Below are positions 1 through 12,031 of a stretch of DNA of 64,000 bases, in pieces. Origin of the DNA: Crotalaria pallida. Lineage: Eukaryota > Streptophyta > Magnoliopsida > Fabales > Fabaceae. The notes under the pieces were generated by a model, which was given only the letters and a program-made list of their open reading frames with translations, did not search any database and was not told the DNA's origin. A program made the position numbers and the translations under genes. Positions within the stretch are counted from its first letter, which is position 1. Each line of letters starts with the position of its first letter. The stretch is from NCBI GenBank assembly GCA_037953625.1, contig CM075649.1:126477290-126541289 (forward strand), in the 5' to 3' direction.

Positions 1-852
1 TAATGCGCCTATTGCATTGCATCCTCATGCATCCTGCATAATTATCTGTTTGTATTGTTTGTTGTGTTCTTGTTATGTTCTGGTCGCTAGTGTAAATCCA
101 AGAAGTCGATGGGAGTAATTCCATTCGGGTAACTTACTCTCTCAACTTCTTGTGCACATGTGATGGTGAACCTCTGGTTCTAAAAGATAGCGGAGCTGAT
201 ACTGCTTCTCCTGGAAGGAACACTTGCTGATTGTGGTACGCTGATGAGAGGGCTACTGCTGGACGACGGAGATTGCTTTTGAGGACTTAAGCCCCGAATC
301 GAGAAGGAGATGCTGCTTAGTAGTTTATAATTAGGTTTTGATGGACCCTTGCTGATATATATATCAAGTGTACCCCTTTTCTTTCGAACTGTTTTTGATA
401 AGGTAAATATTTATGTAAGACTGGTACTGACGAACTTTGATGACTACTCACGAAAGAATTTTCATGATCTGTTTCTAAAACTATTTTCTGAAGGTCTGTC
501 ATAATCTGACAGACAAACCATTTTAAGTAAATTATGTTTTATGTACATAAAATCTTTATTTAACTTATGAAAGTAAGGTCACCAATATCAAATTTCTTTT
601 AGAAACTCAGTGAACCGTTTTCCAATGGCGATTTTTCTAAACATGATATGAAACCCCATTCTTTTTACTATCACTAGTAATGTTTGGATAGTAAATATTT
701 TTAAGAAAAAGGATTTTGAAGTAATACCTTGTTTTGGAAAACTTGACTGATAAGTTTTATATTGTGAAAAAAAAATTCACCCTATTTTTCATAAACAAAT
801 TATTTAGTAATTGACGTTGTTTGTTTCGAGTTTTCCAAATCGGGGTGTTACA
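1..852 (+). repeat. 5' LTR of element A, 3' part only
   Basis: Direct repeat of 14939-15798, ending in the usual TGTTACA. The paired copy has a short insertion near base 83 and scattered substitutions. Everything upstream in this LTR, including the stem-loop array seen in the 3' copy, lies outside the window. Confidence 0.9.
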
Positions 853-1003
853 CTTGGTTGTATCAGAGCAATGGTTGTCCATGTGGCCTGAACATGGCCT
901 TACATGTTCTCTGTTGTGTGATCTCTAGATATGTTTAGTTTGTGTGATTAGATGCGTTAGTAGGTGTATTAAACTGTTAGTGCGTTAATGAATATAGCTT
1001 ACA
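853..1003 (+). other. Primer binding site and leader of element A
   Basis: Directly after the LTR end, TATCAGAGC (861-869) matches the core of the initiator-Met tRNA primer site (TGGTATCAGAGC), but the first bases are disturbed: TTGGTTG precedes it instead of TTGG. Such a change could weaken priming. The rest to 1003 is untranslated leader. Confidence 0.75.
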
Positions 1004-4000
1004 ATGTCTGGAAAAGGAAGAGGTAGACATGCTCCTGAAGCGGCTCGGGACACCGAGGGCATGCTACAAGATCTGACTGCTACAGTTCTGGGCATGAGTG
1101 AGAATCTTAACGTGATGCATCAACAGGCCCAACAGAACAACCAAAACCAAAACTTAGGACCTCAGGAGTATAGGGGATTAGATGAGTTTTGTAAGAGGAA
1201 CCCTAAAGAATTCGTCGGTGGATATTCCTCGGATAACGCTAACGAATGGATCAGGGAGGTTGAAAAGATCTTCACCGCTATGCAATGCACCGATGCTCAG
1301 AAGGTAACCTATGCGGTCTACATGCTAACCAAGGAGGCATCTGACTGGTGGGAAAATACTAAGCAAGTCATGGAGATTCAACAGCAAGCTGTCACTTGGG
1401 ACTCCTTCAAGCAAAGGTTCTTGGAGAAATATTTTCCCATCGACATGAAGCTGAAAAAGGAAATAGAGTTCATGCACTTGACTCAAGGAGACATGTCGGT
1501 CGGCGAGTATGCTGCAAAGTTTGAGGAACTGGTGAAGTACGTGCCGCACTACAATCAACCCGGAAACGATCAGTCGAAGTGCGCAAAGTTCCTAGATGGA
1601 CTCAAGACTGAGATTAAGATGGCTTTCATACACATGGGGATCGACAGCTTTCCGCTCTTAGTGAGCAGATGCAGAGTCTATGAGGATGGACTCAAGGCGA
1701 AGAACATGGGCAATAAGACTACTGTACCCTCGAGTTCCCATGGACCGATGAGAAACACCCCCAATTACCAGAATGTGAGGCAAGGAACCGAGCATGGGCG
1801 AGGACCCTACGATCGATTCGGAGGAAGAAGGGATAATCAGTAGAGAGGATCGTGGTTCCGAAGGAATAACAATCGCAACAATGGCAACCGGGGCAATAGG
1901 AGCATCAACACTTGGAGCAACAATGGGAGTAGAAATCGTCCCAACAATAACCCTACTGATAGGAACTCTGAAACATCACCTCCCTTCTGTACTCGATACC
2001 ACAGACGCCATTTTGGCAATGAGTGTAATCCCAAGCCAGTTTGTTACATCTGTCAAGAATATGGACACTTTGCAAGGCAATGCCCCAAACCAAGAAAAGG
2101 GAATGATGCTAGAAATGCTGCGAGGCCACAAGCTAGGGGAAAGGTGTTTACGATGAACGATGCAGAGGCTTCAAACCACGATGGTCTCATCCAAGGTACA
2201 TGTCTTATACGCGAGAATTCCTTAAATGTGTTGTATGATTCGGGTGCCACACACTCTTTTATATCCAATGATGTTGTGAGTAGGTTGCACTTAATGGTAG
2301 CTTCTCTACCATATGATCTTATTGTATTTACCCCTACTAGTGACCCGGTCACAGTTTCAACTTTTTTCCCTAAATGTCCAGTAGTGATAGATGATAGGAC
2401 ATTTCCCACTGACTTGAAAACATTGCCCCTATCCCAAATTGATGTTATCTTAGGAATGGACTGGTTATTCGCTAACCATGTTCAATTGAATTGTTTCACT
2501 AAAACCCTAACCTTTGGAAACCCTGACGATTCCTTACCAAAGCACGTAACTACCAATCAAGTCATGGCTTCTCTGAGAGAGGGAGCCCATGTATACATGC
2601 TCTCAACTTCTTTGGACGTCGATGTGGACAATCACATTCAAGAACTGCCTGTAGTTCGGGACTTCCCAGAAGTTTTCCTTGACGACATTCCCGGATTACC
2701 ACCTGTTCGAGAGGTCGAGTTTTCAATCAATGTGATACCGGGGACTGGACCAATCTCTAGAGCACCCTACCGAATGGCACCACTAGAGTTAGCTGAGCTG
2801 AAAAAGCAGATCGAGGAGTTGGCAGAGAAGCAACTCATCAGGCCCAGTGTGTCACCATGGGGAGCTCCGGTTTTGCTAGTTAAGAAGAAGGACGGCAGTA
2901 TGAGGTTGTGTGTCGACTATCGCCAGCTGAATAAGGTAACGATCAAGAACAAGTATCCTCTGCCTTGGATAGACGACTTGATGGATCAGTTAAGGGGAGC
3001 AGCGGTATTCTCGAAAATCGATCTTCGATCGGGTTATCACTAGATTCGGGTAAAGGAAGACGATATTCCGAAGACTGCTTTTAGGACCCGATATGGGTAT
3101 TTCGAGTATTTAGTCATGCCTTTTGGAGTGATTAACGCTCCTGTAGTGCTTATGGACTACATGAATAGAATCTTTCAGCCATACTTAGATTCGTTCGTGG
3201 TAGTATTCATAGACGATATCCTCATTTATTCCAAGGACAAGGAGGAACATGAGGAACATTTGAGGATAGTTTTGCAGATTTTGAAGGAAAAGCAGTTGTA
3301 TGCAAAGCTCTCGAAGTGCGAATTCTGGTTGGAAGAAGTGAATTTCTTGGGTCATGTAATCTCAAAGGAAGGAATAGCGGTAGATCCGGCCAAAGTAAAG
3401 GCGGTATTGGATTGGAAAGTGCCAACGACGGTGACAGAAATCCAAAGTTTTCTCGGTTTGGCAGGATATTATAGGCGTTTCATTGAAGGATTTTCAATAT
3501 TATCCTTGCCAATGACGAAGTTAACAAGAAAGGGACAGCCGTTCGTGTGGACAACGAAGTGCGAGGAGAGTTTTCAAGAGCTTAAAAGGAGATTAACTAC
3601 AGCACCAATGCTTATTCTACCTGGCCCTGAGAAGAGTTTTAGTGTCTACTGCGATGCGTTGAAGCAAGGTTTGGGTTGTGTCCTGATGCAAGAGCGAAAA
3701 GTTGTAGCTTATGCCTCTAGATAACTGAAGGTTCGCGAGCAAAATTACCCAACTCATGACTTGGAGTTAGCTGCGGTGGTTTTTGCTCTAAAGATATGGC
3801 GACATCACCTCTACGGAGCAAGGATCGAGGTATTCAGTTATCATAAGAGTCTTAAGTATCTCTTTGATCAAAAGGACTTAAATATGAGACAAAGGCGATG
3901 GATGGAGTTTTTGAAGGATTACGACTTTGAGCTATAGTACCATCCGAGGAAAGCGAACGTAGTAGCAGACGCTTTGAGTAGGAAATCTCTTCATGTGTCT

Positions 4001-5644
4001 GCAATGATGGTGAAAGAGATGGAGTTAATCGAGAGATTCAGAGATATGAACTTGGAAGTCAAGATGAATCCGCGAAGTATGACTCTAGGAATGCTGGTTG
4101 TGTCGAACGAGTTTATGGAACAAGTCAAGGAAGGGCAATCAAACGATCCAGAGTTACAAACAAAGAAGCAGTTGGTTTCAGAAGGGAAAGAGACTGAGTT
4201 TCAAGTAGGAACGGATGGAGTAATAAAATATAAGGACCGAATTTGTGTGCCACAAGACAAGGGGATAAGAGAAATGATTTTGGAAGAAGCTCATAAGAGT
4301 AAGCTGAGTATCCATCCGGGAGCAACCAAAATGTACCAAGACTTGAAGAAGATGTTTTGGTGGCCTGGTATGAAAAGAGAAGTAGCGGAGTATGTGTCAA
4401 GGTGTCTGGTGTGTCAGAAAGCTAAGATTGAACACAAGAAACCCGGCGGAGTGTTACAACCATTGGAAATTCCAAGTTGGAAATGGGACAGTATTTCCAT
4501 GGATTTTGTGACTGCTTTGCCTAAGACCCGAAGAGGATTTGACGCTATTTGGGTAATTGTGGACCGATTAACCAAAAGCGCTCATTTCCTACCTGTTAAT
4601 GTAAAGTACCCGTTGGAGAAATTGGCAACCATATATGTCAATGAAGTAGTGAGACTTCATGGAGTACCTTCAAACATCATATCAGACAGAGATCCTAGAT
4701 TTGTTTCAAAGTTCTGGAATAGTCTGCATGCTGCACTTGGGACAAGACTCCAGTTGAGTTCAGCTTATCATCCTCAGACGGACGGACAATCAGAAAGGAC
4801 CATTCAATCACTAGAGGATCTTCTTAGAGCCTGTGTTCTGGAACAAGCAGGAGAATGGGACGCTCTATTGTCATTGATTGAATTCACATACAACAACAGC
4901 TATCACTCGAGCATAGGGATGGCTCCTTATGAGGCTTTGTATGGACGGAAGTGCAGGACGCCGTTATGTTGGTTTGAAACTGGGGAAAATCTTGTTTTGG
5001 GTCCGGAAATGGTTCAACAAACAATAGAAAAGATTAAAATGATTCAGGAGAAGATGAGAAGTGCACAAAGCCGGCAGAAAAGCTACTATGATCAGAGAAG
5101 GACTCCTATCGAGTTCAAGGAAGGTGATCATGTATTCATGCGAGTAGTACCAACTACTGGGATTGGCAGAGTGCTTAAAACCCGAAAACTTACCCCAAAA
5201 TTCATAGGACCTTACCAAATCCTAAGACGTGTAGGACCGGTAGCTTATGAAATTGCCTTACCCCCAATGTTTTCCAACCTACACAACGTCTTTCATGTGT
5301 CACAACTTAGAAAGTACATTGGTGATTCTTCTCACATCATCGAACCCGACTCTATACAGCTTAAGGAAAACCTCACGTACGAGACATTACCCTTCAGGAT
5401 AGACGGTCGAAGTGTAAAGACCCTGCGAGGAAAGGATATCCCTCTGGTCAAGGTTATTTGGAGTTCTGTGAATGGCGAGACTGCTACTTGGGAGCGTGAG
5501 AGTAGCATGAGGGATTCGTACCCTCAACTATTTGAAACAGGTACGCCATTTCTCGAGGACGAGAAATTTCCAAGTTGGGGAGGATGTAACATCTGCCTTC
5601 CTACCCTCTTCTTCTACAAGTCCCTAATCAAGAAATTGTTTTAA
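1004..5644 (+). pseudogene. gag-pol of element A, one frame with four internal stops
   Basis: A single reading frame of 1547 codons encodes the capsid and replication enzymes. Seen in order: retrotrans_gag domain (about residues 75-210), an intact CCHC zinc knuckle (2042-2083, CYICQEYGHFARQC), aspartic protease with DSGATHSF (about 2235), RT with FIDD at about 3210, RNase H, integrase with HHCC zinc finger (about 4312-4430) and D,D-35-E core, and a chromodomain-like end (about 5380-5550). The frame is broken only by in-frame stops: TAG 1841-1843, TAG 3041-3043, TAA 3722-3724, TAG 3935-3937. There are no frameshifts. The frame runs about 60 bases into the 3' LTR. Each stop sits where a CAR codon would fit, and the second and third have Gln in the intact relative at 44765. 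Not expected to make a functional polyprotein. Confidence 0.9.
5574..5584 (+). other. Polypurine tract of element A
   Basis: GTTGGGGAGGA immediately precedes the TGTAACATC start of the 3' LTR, the expected plus-strand primer position. Confidence 0.75.
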
Positions 5645-7767
5645 CCTAATTGATTTAAGAATTGATTAAAGGAGTTTTGATTTCATGATGGATTTCTACA
5701 CTTTGGAATTTAATTCACTTGTGTTATGATTTTATGTGTTTGTTTTTCTAAGGTTTTCAATGAATTATATTACTTAAAGTTTTGACTAAAAGATTTTATT
5801 TTCTTAAATTCATGCATACGGTTTTATGGTAACTAAAGTGGAAAATTATTTCTATTCTAAGTTTTGAAAAATCAAAGTCCAATCATCTTATCTAACCCTT
5901 AATCTAGAATCATCTCTAGAAACCCTGATTAGCATCCCTAATCTTTGATTAGATCCTAATCAAGTTCCTAATCCTTGATTAAGTTCTTAATCACTCTCTT
6001 AAACCTTAAACCCTCAAGCTTAGTGAACTAACCAAGAATTAGTTTTCCTTAAACCTATGCTAGTAGGGATTAAGTCTTTGATTAGTACCTTAACCCTTAA
6101 TTAAGCCCTAAACTCTAAGGATTTGTGAGCTAAACCTAATTTAGTTTTCCTAATCCTACCTTAATCATGATTAGATCCTAATTAGCACCTTAAACCTAGA
6201 TTAACTAACCTAATCTACCCTTAAACCCCCCAAAACCGAAATGCACCTTTCCATGTGCATTACTTGGTCTCCAAGTTCCTTAACTTGGTAGCCAAGCACA
6301 TGATGTCACCATAGTGACCTAAGCATGACATGGAGAAAGAAAAGAAAAAGGGAAATAGAAAAGAAAAAGAAGGAAACAGTGGGGAGGAAAAGAGGAAACC
6401 AAAGCCCAAGCCCAAAAACCATGTGTATCTAAACACTCCCACACACCCTTTCACTTGGTTCTTCTTCATTTCCATTCATTCCAAAACCTAAGAAAGAAAC
6501 TTAGAGAGAGAGAGAGAGAAGGAGGCCGAAGCCTTGAAGGAGAAGAAGAAGGAGGATCTTAGCTTCTCTAATGGAATTTCAAGCTTGATCTAGGTAGATC
6601 CTTAGGTTCTTAACCTCTTTTCTTCAATTCATTTTCGTTTTTCATGTTTTCCTTCTAAAGTCTTGATTTTTGTTTGAAAATGTTAATGCATGTTTGTTTT
6701 CAAGTTAGATCTAGAGTTTTCACTCACATGCATGTTGATTTCTAAACTTGATTTTGAAGCTTTTGCTAAGAAAGTATTTTTCTTTCAAGATCTTAAGTTA
6801 TCTCATGAACTCACCCATTTTCTTCTTGATTTCTTAAAGTATTTTAAGAAAAAGTTTGATTTTGAATTTTGCATGAAGGATTTTTCAAGAGATCTAGTGT
6901 TTTTGTTTGCATGCATGTCAAGATCAATGCTTGAACTATGATATACTTGATGCTTGTGTTTTGATGCAAAGGTTTTTGAAAAAGATTGAGTTTTTCTTAG
7001 TGATTTTCCTTATGATGGCCACGGTTTTTGATTGATCTTTAGGTTAGAAGTTTTGATGTTGGATTTGTGTTGTGTGCATATGAATATCTTGAGATCATGA
7101 GTATGTTTTGGAAGTTTGAATCTTTAAGAAAATTCTTTTTAAGAAAACCATGAACAAGCCACGGTTTTGATGATTGTTGTGGTTGAAAACTTGATTTTCT
7201 TTTGTTTGATCTCATGCATGTTATGATCTTGGAGTTTAATGATGTTTTAGATGAATAAAAAATTTGTGTGGTGTTGTGACTTTTAAGTGTTAGCCACGGT
7301 TTGCATGTTTGGCTAAGGAGATTGAGATTTTCTTAAGTCTAAACAATGAATATGTGATTTCCATGAACTTTAAGTTGATTTTATGTGTTAGATGTGAAAT
7401 AAAAATTGTTTAGAGGTTTGATGATGCTCACAGTTTTATGAAGAAATATATGTTAGGATTATGTTTCTACTTGCTTGATGAATTATGTGAAATTGTTGTT
7501 GGATTTGGAATTGTTTTTAGAAGTCTTAAACTCTTGAAAAGTTTTTGAGAAAATTGGTCCAAGGTCACGGTTTGGACCTTAGTTTTTGAGTTAAGCTTTC
7601 TCGAGTATATGTGTGTTGATATCATGAAACTATGTGTTGATTTGTGAAGTTATTCTTTGAGGAAATAGTTTTTGAAAAACAAATGAAGCATACGGTTTTG
7701 ATAAGACTAAGTGTAAGATTAATGAAAATTTGTTTAAGTGTTTATGTGGAGTATGATTCGGTTTGTA
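5585..7767 (+). repeat. 3' LTR of element A, first part
   Basis: Starts TGTAACATCTGCC right after the purine tract. 5880-6230 is dense in the words CCTAATC and GATTAAG, which are near reverse complements of each other. A (GA)n run lies at about 6500-6519. No coding gene is seen. The LTR is broken at 7767 by the CACTA-like element and resumes at 12786. Confidence 0.85.
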
Positions 7768-8460
7768 TCTACACCATAAAGTTGTTTTAACAACACACAT
7801 TTTACAGCATTTATGTTTAAGATGCTGTAAAAAGCTCTTGCATACCCTGGATGCGGTTTAGCATTACATTTTTTTACGGCATTTGCTTAAGGGAATGCTG
7901 TAAATAGCCTTCAAAATATTTATCTAGCTAATTTGACTGCACTCCGTCAAACAAGTGCTGTTAAATGCTTGGAGCGAAATTTGCTTCTTCCCTCGCATGT
8001 TTTGCGCTTTTAATTTCAAGGTTTACACACTCGTAGAAAAAACGAGAGTGCTCATCACCGCTCTCTCCCTCATGAGTGGCCACTAAGCCCCTCTCTCTCC
8101 CCCTCCGCCAAACTCAATCGTCTGAGCTTCCCTCTCCTTTCGTCGGACTCAATCGTTGCCTCACCCACTCTCTATCTTCCCTATCAAACAGACCCACAAA
8201 ATATTTTCTGAGAGGGACGAAGATGATCACGCGGTAGCGACGAAGGAGGAAGGGAAGTATCATTTGGTTGGTTCCAGAAGTTGGAGTTAGCATTGGTCTA
8301 TGCTTTTTCCTTTGGGAATGCAGTCGCTGGAGCACTATAAGTGCATAAAATGATTCTTTTTTTTTTTTGTAAACAAAAAACTTTAAGTCTTGCCAAATTG
8401 TAGTGTCATGATAGCTTAATGCGTACCATGCAATGAATTTTAAGTTCTTTTTCTGTTGCT

Positions 8461-8541
8461 TATGGTTCTAGTTATGTATTGGGCGTGGTAGAAACATTTT
8501 TGAAAGCAATTCCTGCTGCTGGGATTTTTAAAGGTAATGTA
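8461..8541 (+). other. Possible captured exon inside CACTA-A, unidentified
   Basis: One frame reads a plausible hydrophobic peptide containing VLGVVETFLKAIPAAGIFKG, followed directly by GTAATG like a splice donor. I do not recognise the parent gene. Weak: the open stretch is short and could be chance. Confidence 0.2.
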
Positions 8542-9019
8542 CAGTTTCTTTTTAGGATTTGAGTGGCATTCTTAACATTTTATTTATTCAGTTTTAAATT
8601 CATGCGCTATTTATCAGCTCTAGAGAGTTGTTTTGTGCTTTCGGTTTTACATATATCTCCTTCAACAGTCATATATAATTAGTTTGGCCATAAATTTCCC
8701 CTCAAGAAGCTTGGTATCACTTCTGGAATAGTGGAAGTTAAGCGACAATGTTTCTGTTTTCAAAATAAATTAGAATTAGAGATGGATATTGGAGAAGGAA
8801 AAGTAGACAGGGCAAAGGAACTATCTCCTTTGTATGTGATTAAGAAATGTGCACAAAGGCCATCAACCTGAGATGCTTTTTGTGTTCAGATATTTTCTTT
8901 TTTAACTGTAATTTGGGGTGGTTGGAAAAATGAAATAGGGAGAATGAAAGAGTTATGTTCCTATCTCAGCATTTTGGTTGCTGGTACTCCCTCGTCTCTA
9001 CACCAAAAGAAAGGAATTT

Positions 9020-9370
9020 TTTTATGTTCATATATAGTCTTTGTAGTTTCAGTCAACTTCTTATAATGCACATTCCAATTTGCTTCAGTAGTATAAATTT
9101 TCTTAAGTTCATATATACTCTTTGTAGTTTCAGTGAACTTATAATTCACATCCCAATTTGCTTCAGTAGTATAATTTTCAAGTTCATATATTCTCTTTGT
9201 AATTTCAGTCAACTTCTTATAATTCACATTCCAATTTGCTTGAGTAGTATAATTCTTGTAATTCACATTCCAATTTGCTTCAGTAGTATATTTTTATTTA
9301 AGTTCATATACTCTTTGTAGTTTCAGTCTTATAATTCACATTCTAATTTGCTTCAGTAGTAAAATTCACA
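9020..9370 (+). repeat. Tandem repeat of about 75-80 bp
   Basis: Four full or partial units start with GTTCATATA followed by CTTTGTAGTTTCAGT (near 9026, 9108, 9182, 9303). Each continues into TTATAATTCACATTCCAATT and a TTGCTTCAGTAGTAT end. Units vary in length; one is internally deleted. Lies inside CACTA-A. The open frames across it are repeat artefacts. Confidence 0.8.
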
Positions 9371-10179
9371 TTTCAACTTCTTATAATTCTTGTAGTATAA
9401 TTCACTATTCAATCTTCATTCGAATTTCGAACTCTCTGATTTGCATCTTTATGTCATCTCATATCATTCAAATCTCTTAGTGAATGAAAAATAAAATTGT
9501 TAAAAACTAGACTGATTCTAATTTTGCAGTTGTATACTTGTATTTATTTCCTAGTCATGTGATTGATTAAAGACTAGACTGATTTGGTAGAATTACCTTA
9601 TTATTATTGGCAAATATATGCTTTAGTTAATGCAATTGAGAGAAAGTCTTCCATTAATGATCAGCAGTGGCTCATTTACTAGGTTCTTTATTCGTTGATC
9701 ACTCTCTTGGATGGTAACCCCCTCTTTATTAATTCTTACCATCACTAAATGTCATGATTGTCATACACTTGCAACTTTAGAATTTGCTTCCAACTAGTTG
9801 TTTTGGATTTAGTTTACTGTTATTTTAGATTCTCTCTCACTGCCTGAAAAGAAGTACCTCTGATCACACTCCTTCACCATCAGCTATAGCTCTCTCCAAC
9901 TCCTTCAGCTTGGGTGAAACTTCTGAATTAATGGTATGTTCTTGAAATTTTTTATGTAGGTTCTGTATAGAATTCGGAATCACTGTTTTATTAAAAAAAA
10001 TTCACCACTCTAATCTTTCCAAGTCACATGTGAGATACAGTATGAGAAAAAATAAAAGTGTTGAGAAATAAGCCTTAAGACTTTTCTCATAATCAGTGGC
10101 AAGATTGGAAATTGAACCAGCAACAGGCAACACATAGCAAATTTGAATCAATGCATGATTCATTGTCCCTTTGACTCTC

Positions 10180-10187
10180 TTTAAATA
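10180..10187 (+). promoter_or_regulatory. TATA-like box of the captured peroxidase fragment
   Basis: TTTAAATA lies 61-68 bases upstream of the ATG at 10248, a normal spacing for a plant gene with a short 5' UTR. It suggests the captured piece includes native promoter sequence. Confidence 0.5.
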
Positions 10188-10247
10188 GAGGGCACCGCAT
10201 CTGCTGGCTCTTGTATTGGTAACAAGCTCATAATTCAAAACAGAAAA

Positions 10248-10471
10248 ATGATGAGCTCCCTTCCTTTAACAGTGGCAGCTTTGTGCTGTGTGGTGTTTGT
10301 GCTTGGGGCATTACCCTTCTCATCAGATGCACAGCTAGATCCCTCATTTTACAAGGATAATTGTTCTAATGTGCATTCAATTGTACGTGAAGTGATCAGA
10401 AATGTTTCCAAATCTGATCCCGTATACTTGCCAGTCTCATTAGGCTCCATTTTCATGACTGTTTTGTTCAA
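10248..10471 (+). pseudogene. Class III peroxidase, exon 1 fragment
   Basis: Class III peroxidases are secreted haem enzymes that oxidise phenolics with H2O2 in the cell wall. Visible: an N-terminal signal peptide (hydrophobic core LPLTVAALCCVVFVLGALPF), then the mature start AQLDPSFYKDNC and NVHSIVREVIRNVSKSDP, which match the family closely. After SDP the frame slips; the +1 frame then reads the family block RLHFHDCFVQ with the distal His, followed at once by the donor GTATGT at 10472. So one base is missing near 10420 and the exon is not translatable through the active site. Only exon 1 and some intron are present, inside a DNA transposon. The gene class is clear; the source gene is not determined. 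Confidence 0.85.
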
Positions 10472-11961
10472 GTATGTAAACTTTGGTCACTCCTCACTTA
10501 GCTTGTATACCACAATTTCTACTCTTTTTCTTTCAATTTTGAAGATAATCCTTTCCTACTATACCATATTTAATATTGTATACATTTATTTTTATCTCTT
10601 GCCATTTTTGGATGGTCTAGAACCATAGTCGAAAACACATCCAAACTATTGATTCTAAAAAATTCAAATATTTTTTTCACAATAATTATTGATCGCCAAT
10701 TTTGATGTGGTTAGGACTTGGGACCATTGATCCTAAACCATACCAAAACTACTAATTTGGGTACATAAAAAATTTTCCTAAACTTAAACTATATAGGAGT
10801 ATATCATAAAATGAAGAGAGTAGCAGATCATTAAAATGCAGGGCAATTTGCAATAGCAGAATGTAGCAGTTTGGATTTTGGATTGTCCAAATTAATTTTC
10901 TTCTGGAAATATATACAAAAAGTTAAATAAGAGATAAACAAACAGTATAGAATTCGGAATCACTGTTTTTGGTGGCTGATGTTCAAGCAAAGATTAATTT
11001 CAGGGTGCTAATATTGTAGATAATAAAGGGAGCATAAAAGTTGTAGATTTTGGGCCATTCAAGCAAGTTGCTGAGCTGGTAATTGTTGTATTCTCTGTCC
11101 AGTTTGTGTGTGGTTAACTAGTTAGCAACTTTTTTCTTTTGGCTAATATGTTATGGTGACAACGTCAGATGTAGTACAACTTTGGACTAGTTTTAACTAT
11201 CGAAATAATTCTGTTTTGTCATTAAGGGGTTAGGTCCTTGATTTTGTCGTATTATATTTGCAGAGCAGGAGAGGAGAGGAAGGAGCAATCGATTGCAATG
11301 ACAATCAATAGCAATAGGAGCACTGAGTAGTAGTAGCAAGTTTGTTTATGGAGTAATATCAAATTTCTTAATTGCCCAAGCTATCTATCATGTAGGAATC
11401 AGTTAATACAATTGATGTTTTGATATTTCAGTTGCTTCCGATAGTACTTTTTGGTTTGAACTTGGATGTTGGATTAGAGATGCTTATAATATTAAAGATC
11501 CTTTCAATTTTTATAATACATTTTGCATTGGAATTATTTTTCCTTTCATGGTAGATTCAGCAATAGCCAATTCTAAATTTTAAAAAATAAAATAAAAATG
11601 AATAGACTTTGGTTGCAGGTGATGGCATCTCCTAATGCTTTTAACTTGATCTAATGTTTCATTTACTTCTAGGTTTGTGACTTATCCTTCTAGTTCCTTA
11701 ATTTTACTTTAGGACACTTCATGCTTCTGATTGAGGGTTGAAACTTCCCTGTCTCTATCCCCGTGTCACTGGCTGTTCTACATGTTTCAGCTACTGCTTT
11801 AGACCGAAAAGTTCCCCTAGCTTGTTACATCTTTAGTGTACAGGGCTCCTTTCCTGTTATTTTGTATGTTGTAGTAGTAATGTTTTAGTTGTAGCATGAT
11901 TTTTTATTTTATTTTTGGTTTTAATAATTTATACTTGTTTATTTGTGTTTTTCATATATGC

Positions 11962-12031
11962 AGAGGCGAAGGAATATGGTTTAATTAAAGAACAATCAGG
12001 AGCACCACGACTAAAGGATGCAGTAGAAGGA
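11962..12031 (+). other. Gene-like segment shared by the two CACTA-like elements
   Basis: Starts GCAGAGGCGAAGGA and ends GGATGCAGTAGAAGG. The same segment is found in inverse orientation at 18545-18614 in the second element, and has an acceptor-like CAG at its start. No recognisable protein; it may be the remains of the family's own gene or an old capture. Confidence 0.6.

Larger units (their letters stand above)
9990..10969 (+). other. Inserted peroxidase-gene segment bounded by a 25 bp direct repeat
   Basis: The 25 bp string that starts GTATAGAATTCGG is present at 9965-9989 and again at 10945-10969. Between the copies lies a promoter, 5' UTR, exon 1 and part of intron 1 of a peroxidase gene. 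The direct repeat looks like a long target duplication made when the fragment entered the transposon, or repair filler copied from the break. Confidence 0.65.
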
